A stretch of 47,500 nucleotides of DNA, from contig JAJYSJ010000018.1 of NCBI GenBank assembly GCA_021793645.1, positions 1 through 47,500 of the forward strand. Reading direction: 5' to 3'. This stretch comes from Bacillota bacterium (GTDB taxonomy: Bacteria; Bacillota; Sulfobacillia; JAJZYS01; JAJYTV01). Both the position numbers and the translations under genes were made by a program. Positions 41,722 to 47,500 of the stretch are shown piece by piece. The notes below the pieces were generated by a model. It was given only the letters and a program-made list of their open reading frames with translations, made no database searches and had not been told where the DNA came from. The first letter of the stretch is position 1, and every line of letters begins with the position of its first letter.

Positions 41722-42204
41722 GACTCAAGGCACCAGCGTGGCGGTCAGTCGTGGTGGTTCGCCCGTTTGTCGATGCAGTCCTCTCCAGTAGAGCATAACC
41801 TGCTCGCCGAAGAAGAAACAGGCTAACGGAGTCGCCGGATCTTCGACGGGCTTGCCCGATACATGCGAATGTTACCGCTTGAATGCCCCGCGCCGGTCGC
41901 CATTGGGCTCTACGTGGGAGCCGGTTGAGCAGATCGTCGAACCTTTCCGCCACCTGCCGTTTGGTCTGCTCGAGCACGTGCGCGTAGACCTTCCCTTTGC
42001 CGACACCCTGATGACGTTTGGCAATGATCACTGTTACGACCTCGACATGTCCTCGTTCAGGCGAACAGAGAGCTGCCCTCGCAGAACGCATGGGACGAGC
42101 TATCCGGACATTCCGCTCGGTTGCGAGCTTCTATGGGCAGAAGTCTGCTGCAGAGCGCGGCGACTCGTAATCAGACCATAACCTGCCTCGCTCTGCCTCT
42201 GTTC
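41722..42204 (-). other. Stretch of about 480 nt with no recognised gene
   Basis: It lies between the MNT gene and the F420-ligase-like fragment. A minus-strand open frame of 130 codons (41699-42091) includes HQGVGKGKVYAHVLEQTKRQ-like sequence but has no ribosome-binding site and no family I recognise. It may be the remains of a gene. Confidence 0.4.
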
Positions 42205-42600
42205 CTACTGCCGCACTCGCCTGAGTACGCCCATCGGGGTCCGCTGATCCCTTTGGCCCATGGGATTGTCCCTGAGGGCAGAGCGCACGAACTCCCGGTC
42301 CACGCCCTCGCTCGCGCCAAGCACTTCGGAGCCGAGGTCGTTGCAGTCCACGACCGCGACGCCGATGCCGAGCAGGCGGCTCAGCTGCGTCGCGACCTCA
42401 TCCGGGTTCTTCGGAGCCAGGATGACGTAGTAGCCGAAGGGCTTGACGGTATAACGGTTCGGGCCGTCGATCGCCGCCACCCGGCGACCGGCGATACGGT
42501 AGAAGTCGCCGCTGCGACCGAAGGTGCGGGTAGGTCCGCCGATCACCGCCGCGGCGACGATGCGCGGCGCACCTACCTCGCGCATGACCATCTCCATGAC
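42205..42600 (-). pseudogene. Coenzyme F420-0:L-glutamate-ligase-like protein, C-terminal fragment
   Basis: The minus-strand frame from MEMVMREVGAPRIVAAAV through GRSGDFYRIAGRRVAAIDGP to ALRDNPMGQRDQRTP matches the C-terminal half of CofE-like proteins (PF01996 type). Upstream of about 42600 the same frame turns into the antisense of the MFS gene, so the N-terminal half is lost. The exact enzyme is uncertain, since Bacillota carry CofE-like proteins without proven F420 use. Confidence 0.65.
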
Positions 42601-43063
42601 CACGATGCTCGGGATGGCGATCCTGACGCTCGCGACAGCCAGCGTGCTGCTGATGACAGCACATGCTCCGGACTGGCTGATGGCGCTTGTCCTGAGCGGC
42701 AGAGGATTCGCCATCGGCCTCGTGATCCATCCGCCGCTGAACCGGCTGATCGGTACGCTGCCCAAGGAAGAAGTGCCCGACGCCAACACGCTCTTCAGCA
42801 TCGTGGATCGCATCTCTGGTGCCACGGGGATCGCGCTGATCGTGACGTTCTTTCAGGTGAGGGAGAAGGCGCGGGCGGCTGCGGCGCTGAGTGCAGGCGC
42901 CGCGCATGCCATGGCACAGACGGCCAACGCAGGATTTCACGACACCATCGCCCTGATCGCATGCCTGAGCGCGGCGGGACTCATCATGGCGCAAGGACTC
43001 AGGTCGCCGACCGGGCGCGACCGCAGCATATCGCTTGACGTGACCACAAAGACCACAATATGA
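42596..43063 (+). pseudogene. DHA2-type MFS efflux transporter, C-terminal fragment
   Basis: MTTMLGMAILTLATASVLL, then GFAIGLVIHPPLNRLIGTLP, EVPDANTLFSIVDRISGATG and a last span (IALIACLSAAGLIM) form the end of an EmrB/QacA-like exporter. It resumes close to where the 39540-39995 fragment stops, so both could come from one gene. There is no start or ribosome-binding site at its 5' end. Confidence 0.82.
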
Positions 43064-43064
43064 T
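43035..43064 (+). promoter_or_regulatory. Promoter and repeat operator of the Phd/PIN pair
   Basis: TTGACG (43035-43040), 18 nt, TATGAT (43059-43064). The spacer holds GACCACAA twice (43042-43049, 43051-43058), a tandem repeat that could be the antitoxin operator. It overlaps the end of the MFS remnant. Confidence 0.65.
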
Positions 43065-43097
43065 GGAGTCGCATTGATCCGCGACGGAGGTGGGCAT

Positions 43098-43385
43098 GTG
43101 CGGGAGATCGGCATCCGCGAAGCCAAGGCGCGACTGAGCCAAGTACTCCGTGATGTGCAGGAAGGCGTCGAGTGGATGATTACCGACCGCGGCAAGCCTA
43201 TCGCACGGATCATACCCGTGAACAACGTTGCACGGACGCTTCAACAGCGCCTCAAGCGCCTTGAAGACCGAGGAGTTCTTGAGCCGCCGAGGGAAACAGG
43301 GCAGAGAGAGTGGACGCCCCCGCTTCGTCCGCCGGGTGATGCGGCGCAGCGCATGTTGCAGGAGGACCGGGATGGGGGACGCTGA
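43098..43385 (+). CDS. Phd/YefM-family antitoxin
   Basis: Type II antitoxin: the N-terminal DNA-binding Phd fold reads REIGIREAKARLSQVLRDVQ, then ITDRGKPIARIIPV. A disordered, charged C-terminal tail should bind the toxin. Length is 95 aa. GTG 43098 is 6 nt after GGAGGT. The stop overlaps the toxin gene by 14 nt. Autoregulation is likely by family. Confidence 0.9.
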   Translation: MREIGIREAKARLSQVLRDVQEGVEWMITDRGKPIARIIPVNNVARTLQQRLKRLEDRGVLEPPRETGQREWTPPLRPPGDAAQRMLQEDRDGGR

Positions 43386-43821
43386 AGGAGTCCTCTACTG
43401 GGACACGTCTGCGGTGCTATCCACGCTGATGGCGGATCGTCATACCGACCTCGCGGTGCGCCAACTGCGTTCCCAAGCAACGCATCTTCTCTCGAGCCTA
43501 GCATGGGCAGAAGCCCATGCGGTGCTGAGTCGGCTGCGACGCGAGGGGGGCGCGTCGGAACACGGGTTCAGGGCTGCACAAGGCCTTCTGGCACAAGGGC
43601 CTTGGCAGCGAATTTCCTCAAGCCCAGATTGGGCGGTGACGCGAGCCATCGCGGTACGTTGGCACCTTCGCGGGGCAGATCTTTGGCATCTCGCCATGGC
43701 CAAGTCGTTGCAACGCGACCTGCCGGAGATCACGATGCTCACGTACGACGTCGCCCTTCAGGAGGCCGCGATGGGAGAGGGGCTTGCTTCGCACGCGGGA
43801 CCAGAAGTTCCCGTTCCTTGA
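43372..43821 (+). CDS. PIN-domain toxin (VapC-like ribonuclease)
   Basis: PIN-fold RNase toxin. The acidic site is Asp11 (YWDTSAV), Glu47 (AWAEAHA), Asp103 (RGADLWHL) and Asp126 (LTYDVAL). Length is 149 aa. ATG 43372 is 6 nt after AGGAGG. It looks intact, so with its antitoxin it is the one complete toxin-antitoxin pair here. Target RNA unknown. Confidence 0.9.
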   Translation: MGDAEGVLYWDTSAVLSTLMADRHTDLAVRQLRSQATHLLSSLAWAEAHAVLSRLRREGGASEHGFRAAQGLLAQGPWQRISSSPDWAVTRAIAVRWHLRGADLWHLAMAKSLQRDLPEITMLTYDVALQEAAMGEGLASHAGPEVPVP

Positions 43822-43846
43822 CGCTTTGGGCCGTCGACGGTATAGT
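43818..43846 (+). promoter_or_regulatory. Promoter of tRNA-Ala
   Basis: TTGACG (43818-43823), 17 nt, TATAGT (43841-43846). The -35 overlaps the PIN stop codon. Start near 43853, 41 nt before the tRNA. Confidence 0.75.
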
Positions 43847-43893
43847 AATGTGCGTGCGCTGGACGGTCTGGTGGAGGCCGAACAGGTGGTTTT

Positions 43894-43969
<76 letters not shown>

Positions 43970-44013
43970 AGCTTGAACCCGCTTCCCGCAAGGGATTGCA
44001 GGTTTTTTGTTGT

Positions 44014-45255
44014 TCACGCGGAAGGGCCGTTTTCGGCGTTGCCACCGAAATTGCCACCGAGCGGTGGCTTAAAGCCGCTCTCGAAGGCGTCTGCGGCCTT
44101 GAAAACGGCGCGCCGCTGGGCATCTTCCGAAGTGTGGGTGTAGACGTTATCGCCCATGACGGTCGTCGTGTGGCCCATCACGTCGGCCTTCACACGCGCG
44201 CTGTTGCCCGCCTCCTCCATGAGGGAGGTGAAAACATGCCTGAGATCATGCAGGGTGATCTTCGGGTAGCCATGCCTCGCGATCAGCTTCATGAAGTGGT
44301 GGTAGACCGAGTCGGGTCGCACCGGCTGACCATCGTTGCGCGTGAAGACGTAGCTGTCCGCAAGGACCTGCCAGTTGTACATCTTCGCCTGCTCCAGCTG
44401 ACGCGCGCGATGCGCCTGGAGCATCTCGACGAGGAACGGCGGCAGGGCGATGTCGCGCGTGCTCTTCTTCGTCTTGGTGCGGGCGACCTGCAGCTTGCCG
44501 CCCACGAGGCGGATCTGCTGGTGGACTTCGATGATTCCACTGCCATCCGCGAGGAAGTGCACGCGGTCCCAGCACAGGCCGACGAGCTCACCGCGGCGAG
44601 TGCCGAGCTGCACCGACATCCGGAAGAAGGGGTAGAGCGGATCGCCCTCGATGAGCGCGAGGAACTGCCTAGCCTGCTCGACGGTCCAGACCTCGCGTTC
44701 CTCGTGCCGCTGCCGCGGCAGCTCGATCGCGTCGGCCGGGTTTTGCTTGATGATGCCGTTGCGGATCGCGAGCTTGAGGGCGCCGCGCAGGATCATGTGC
44801 ACTTTGCGAATCGTGCCCTTCGCGTAGGGAGCCGGATGTCTGGCGTCGCCGTGCAGGAGGTCGGAGACGAGCCCATCGATCATCGGCGCCGACACCTGCG
44901 CGATCTTTGCGCCGCCCAGGCGCGGCAGCAAGATGTCATGCACGAGATGCCGGTAGCTTTCGAGGGTGGACGCCTCGATCTCGCTGCGCTCGGTGCGCTG
45001 CGAGAGCCACTCCGCGAGGAGATCGGCGACCGTGTCCTTGGCGGGCGGCATGAAGGCGCCATCGTCGATGTCGTGCAGGAGTCGGGTGAGGTGGCGCTCG
45101 GCGTCCGCTCGCGTGCCCCGCACGGTACAGAAGTGACTACGGCGGTGGAGCGTCAACGGGTCCGGAGAGAGTTCGACCTTGACCTCCCACGAACGTTCTC
45201 CGCGCTGACGGATGTGCCCTCTGGGCCGCCGACGGCGGGTGCGAGTGCGAGCCAC
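44014..45255 (-). CDS. int: Phage-type tyrosine integrase
   Basis: Site-specific recombinase of the lambda-integrase family. A basic N-terminal arm-binding part (TRTRRRRPRGH), a SAM-like core-binding domain (about 90-190) and a catalytic domain follow in order. Catalytic residues are Arg in LGTRRGELVGL, Lys in ARTKTKKSTRD, His and Arg in LHDLRHVFTSL, His in DVMGHTTT, and nucleophile Tyr in GDNVYTH. Length is 413 aa, normal. GTG 45255 follows GAGGGGG. It points at tRNA-Ala, the usual layout for an element integrated there. Confidence 0.94.
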   Translation of the reverse strand: MARTRTRRRRPRGHIRQRGERSWEVKVELSPDPLTLHRRSHFCTVRGTRADAERHLTRLLHDIDDGAFMPPAKDTVADLLAEWLSQRTERSEIEASTLESYRHLVHDILLPRLGGAKIAQVSAPMIDGLVSDLLHGDARHPAPYAKGTIRKVHMILRGALKLAIRNGIIKQNPADAIELPRQRHEEREVWTVEQARQFLALIEGDPLYPFFRMSVQLGTRRGELVGLCWDRVHFLADGSGIIEVHQQIRLVGGKLQVARTKTKKSTRDIALPPFLVEMLQAHRARQLEQAKMYNWQVLADSYVFTRNDGQPVRPDSVYHHFMKLIARHGYPKITLHDLRHVFTSLMEEAGNSARVKADVMGHTTTVMGDNVYTHTSEDAQRRAVFKAADAFESGFKPPLGGNFGGNAENGPSA

Positions 45256-45268
45256 TGCGTGTCCCCCT

Positions 45269-45568
45269 CTACTCCTTGCGCCGCGTGGCTTCCGCGAGCA
45301 GGCTGGCATCGAGCAGATCCAGCGGGATGCGCCACACGGTGCCCAGCCTCGCAGCGGGTACCTGGGCCGTGCGGACCAGCTGATACGCGAGAGAGCGGCC
45401 GATGCCCAAGTGTTCGGCCATTTCCTCAACGCTTAACCAGCGTGTGCCGGAAGCGTTGGGGTCCACGGTGTCTGCCGGTGTCTCCTGTCTGGCGATGATG
45501 CTCCTGGCTGTCGGCTGCGATTGCTTACGTGCAGCCAACTTTCTCAACTCCTCATGCTGGTGTGCCAC
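45269..45568 (-). CDS. Excisionase-like helix-turn-helix protein
   Basis: A 99-aa protein with a MerR/HTH_17-type winged helix: RWLSVEEMAEHLGIGRSLAYQLVRTAQVPAARLG. Small proteins of this kind next to integrases act as excision factors (Xis). The first 40 residues are polar. GTG 45568 has AAAGGGAT 6 nt upstream. It ends 13 nt before the integrase start, so both form one operon. Confidence 0.82.
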   Translation of the reverse strand: MAHQHEELRKLAARKQSQPTARSIIARQETPADTVDPNASGTRWLSVEEMAEHLGIGRSLAYQLVRTAQVPAARLGTVWRIPLDLLDASLLAEATRRKE

Positions 45569-45763
45569 TACTATCCCTTTATCCTTTTCCCAAGGGTTCT
45601 CCTAAAGGAATGTCGGAGTCCGCGCCATGCTGGGGCGAGATGTGTAGTGACAGATTCATGGCACAAGTAGAGATCGAGCGGCTGATTTTTGTTTAGGAGC
45701 TCCTGCCGTAACCGCAGAAATACGTGGATAGGTTCAACTCGGAATCGAGAGAGGGGAACAAGG

Positions 45764-46153
45764 ATGGACCGACAGGACAGCCTCCGGAAAGAGGAAGCCG
45801 CCCGACTGCTCCAGCGGACCGAAGGCGAGGTTCACCTTGCCGTCGCGCTGATGCTATTCGGGGGGCTCCGCGTTGGGGAGGTTGCCGAACTCCGGCACCG
45901 CGATGTGGTCGTTGGCCAGAAGATTGCCAAGATCCATGTCGGGCGCGGGAACAAAGTGGACTCCGTGAAGGCAACGGGACGGTTCCGTGATCTCCTAGCG
46001 GGGCACCGCGGCGTTCCGGACGAACTGGTCATCGGGCGGCGGACCGGTGACGTGCCGGACATGCTGAAGCGTGCTATGCGCGCTCAAGGCATCACGGCAT
46101 CCTGCTACGCGCTGCGCCACACGTACGCGACCTCCGAGACCGGTGAAGACTGA
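45764..46153 (+). CDS. Tyrosine recombinase-like protein lacking the C-terminal nucleophile
   Basis: A partial catalytic domain: LFGGLRVGEVAELRHRDV has box I Arg, then VGRGNKVDSVKA, then YALRHTYATSE with the box II Arg-His. The stop comes right after, so the final His/Trp and Tyr are missing. No core-binding domain precedes it. Length is 129 aa. ATG 45764 follows GAGAGGGG by about 8 nt, so it may be expressed as a short protein; otherwise it is a decayed recombinase. Confidence 0.7.
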   Translation: MDRQDSLRKEEAARLLQRTEGEVHLAVALMLFGGLRVGEVAELRHRDVVVGQKIAKIHVGRGNKVDSVKATGRFRDLLAGHRGVPDELVIGRRTGDVPDMLKRAMRAQGITASCYALRHTYATSETGED

Positions 46154-46166
46154 TCTCACCCACACG

Positions 46167-46203
46167 GCAAGCACCGCGGGGCACTAGGCCCCGCGGTGCT
46201 TGC
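46167..46203. terminator. Long perfect hairpin after the short recombinase
   Basis: A 16-bp perfect stem (46167-46182 with 46188-46203) and loop ACTAG. No T-run on either side. It lies between the + strand recombinase and the convergent propeller gene and may serve both. Confidence 0.7.
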
Positions 46204-46278
46204 TCGTAACACGAAACAACCGCGCTCGGTGTCAACGCACGAGCGGCCCCAAGACTGGACGAAAGTGCGGATACTCAA

Positions 46279-47500
46279 TTATTGGGCTGCCTGTGTCCAG
46301 TGCTTTCCGCCGTCGGCTGTGCGGTAAACTCCATCCGGGGTAATGATCCAAGCGTCCTCACCAGAGGTCGCTGATAGTATCTGGTCGTTCGGCTCATTGT
46401 TCACCATCCAGCCGGGCAAGCGGCTGAGGGTCCAGTGCCGGCCCCCATCTGTGCTGCGGAGCAGTGTGACGTTCTCGGCGTTGGCCGACCCCGCCGGGTA
46501 GATCGCGATCCACACGGTGTTCTTGCCTGCGGCGGCGAGCCATGCCTGGTCGGGTTTCCCGCGCAGCTGTACCGGCAGGAGCACCTTGGTCCACGTACGC
46601 CCAACATTGATAGTGCGCCAAAGGGAAGGTTTGCCCCTACTAAGCGAGAGGAACCACCCGCTGGTCGGCGTGCCGAACCCGAGTGCATAAGCGGCGCGGT
46701 TAGTCTTGAGAAGGTCTACAGGCAACATTGCGCCCTTGATCGGCGTGGGCGCGGATGATCCGCCGTTTAGAGAGTAGATCTGAGGCGCGAGGACTCCTTG
46801 GCTATAGCGGAGCGCAACGCCCTTGCCATGAAGGAAAAGCGCTGCGAACGCCGACTGGCCCCACATCCTGACCCAGTTGTTCCCACCGTCAACGGTCTGA
46901 GATAACACGGGACTGTAGGCCATGGCTACTCCACGGCTGTCGTCCGCGAAGGAGACGGCAAACGTGTCGCTGGGTCCAGACCCCACAACCGTCCACTTCG
47001 CACCGCCATCGGTCGTGCGAAGGACAGCCGATGGGTCCCAGTACAGCCCAACTCCGTAGCCGAGGTCGCCGTGCACGAAGTCGATCGACTGCTGTGGAGA
47101 AACACTTGGAAAGACGTACTGCCACGGTCCGTTTGGTGCGGACCTGCGCAGGAGAACGCTCGCAGGCTGGTCGGCTAGTGCGTACGTCACCCCATCGGCC
47201 GCGCTGATTGAGGCGAACGGACCGGACTGCATCAGGGAAATCTCTTGCCAAGTTCGTCCGCTGTCCTCGCTGGTGGCTATGCCTTCCATGTTGCTAGCAA
47301 TGATTGTGGTGGGGCTCACCGCTGTGAGGGAGACCACGCCCCCTTCGGGTCCCAGCATTGACCCGTTCCAGCCAGGAATGGGTCCCATATTTACTGCGCT
47401 GACGAGCTGCCAATGTGCACCGTGGTCGTAGGAAGCGGCGATCAACTCGGGGCAGCCGCCGGCCCAGCAATTGGCGATATTGAAGGACGCATACCCTGCC
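46279..47500 (-). CDS. BNR/Ycf48-like beta-propeller protein, 5' end outside window
   Basis: Repeated blades carry Asp-box motifs of the S/T-x-D-x-G-x-x-W type: TSEDSGRTWQE, TTDGGAKWTV, TVDGGNNWVR, STDGGRHWTL and TADGGKHWTQ. This is the fold of sialidase-like and Ycf48/HCF136-like propellers. The frame stays open to the window edge (SFNIANCWAGGCPELIAAS upstream of the first listed start), so the N-terminus and any signal peptide are unseen. The protein ends at 46279. Such proteins are often secreted; no enzyme activity can be assigned. Confidence 0.8.
   Translation of the reverse strand, partial: AGYASFNIANCWAGGCPELIAASYDHGAHWQLVSAVNMGPIPGWNGSMLGPEGGVVSLTAVSPTTIIASNMEGIATSEDSGRTWQEISLMQSGPFASISAADGVTYALADQPASVLLRRSAPNGPWQYVFPSVSPQQSIDFVHGDLGYGVGLYWDPSAVLRTTDGGAKWTVVGSGPSDTFAVSFADDSRGVAMAYSPVLSQTVDGGNNWVRMWGQSAFAALFLHGKGVALRYSQGVLAPQIYSLNGGSSAPTPIKGAMLPVDLLKTNRAAYALGFGTPTSGWFLSLSRGKPSLWRTINVGRTWTKVLLPVQLRGKPDQAWLAAAGKNTVWIAIYPAGSANAENVTLLRSTDGGRHWTLSRLPGWMVNNEPNDQILSATSGEDAWIITPDGVYRTADGGKHWTQAAQ

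Noticed and set aside
39985-42610. Transposon ends around the foreign block
   Set aside because: No terminal inverted repeats or convincing target-site duplication could be seen by eye, and no transposase is encoded.
45600-47500. attR copy of the tRNA-Ala 3' end
   Set aside because: I found no second copy of the TTCGACTCCCCTCGG-type sequence in the remaining window.

Overview
The window is a high-GC stretch of a bacterial chromosome, most likely from an endospore-forming member of the Bacillota (Firmicutes). The evidence is the gene order (tig-clpP-clpX-lonB-lonA-engB; valS-folC; radC-mreBCD-PBP2-minCDE-rodA-spoIVFA-spoIVFB-rng-rplU-prp-rpmA-spo0B-obg-nadD-yqeK-rsfS), the sporulation genes (SpoIVFA/FB, Spo0B-like, SpoVB-like, LonB), a T-box leader before valS, and an L27 with a Prp-cleavable N-terminus. 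MinE next to MinD fits clostridial-type or deep-branching spore formers better than Bacillus. GTG and TTG starts are very common. I cannot name the genus.

Layout. 1-291: a tRNA cluster, Gln (cut by the window edge), Lys, Leu, Gly. 381-3507: trigger factor and ClpP/ClpX, closed by a strong hairpin. 3733-7630: a MoxR ATPase / DUF58 / transglutaminase-like operon with 4-nt overlaps, lying inside the protease cluster. 7767-15347: lonB, a D-2-hydroxyacid dehydrogenase, an EamA transporter, lonA-engB and a GNAT acetyltransferase. 15255-17680 (minus): a SpoVB/MurJ-type flippase and a lipoprotein, divergent from the T-box-controlled valS-folC operon (17738-21898). 22064-22816 (minus): a DUF2993-like membrane-anchored protein. 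23006-31282: cell-shape and division genes. 31279-34949: a 44-residue membrane protein (minus), spoIVFA-spoIVFB, a four-CxxC mini-protein and RNase G. 35177-39462: ribosomal proteins L21 and L27 with the Prp protease, Spo0B-like, Obg, NadD, YqeK and RsfS.

The core order ends at rsfS. From 39.5 to 43.1 kb the DNA is a scar. A drug-efflux MFS gene has lost its 5' part and is split into two pieces by about 2.6 kb of minus-strand DNA. That DNA holds a nucleotidyltransferase, an MNT/HepT toxin-antitoxin pair whose HepT is frameshifted, and the 3' piece of an F420-0:glutamate-ligase-like gene that is cut at the same junction as the MFS gene. A complete Phd/PIN toxin-antitoxin pair with its own promoter follows.

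At 43894 a tRNA-Ala(GGC) gene marks the start of an integrated element: a tyrosine integrase points at the tRNA, with an excisionase-like HTH gene upstream, then a truncated second recombinase and a beta-propeller protein that runs off the window. The far end of the element is outside the window.

Functionally, the conserved part couples protein quality control, envelope growth (MreBCD, PBP2, RodA), division-site placement (MinCDE), the sporulation sigma-K checkpoint protease, and ribosome assembly. The points most worth a second look are the MinC that lacks its FtsZ-inhibiting domain, the Gly-Thr repeat tail on PBP2, the CxxC mini-protein before rng, the apparent ATC start of rsfS, and the rearranged toxin-antitoxin island.
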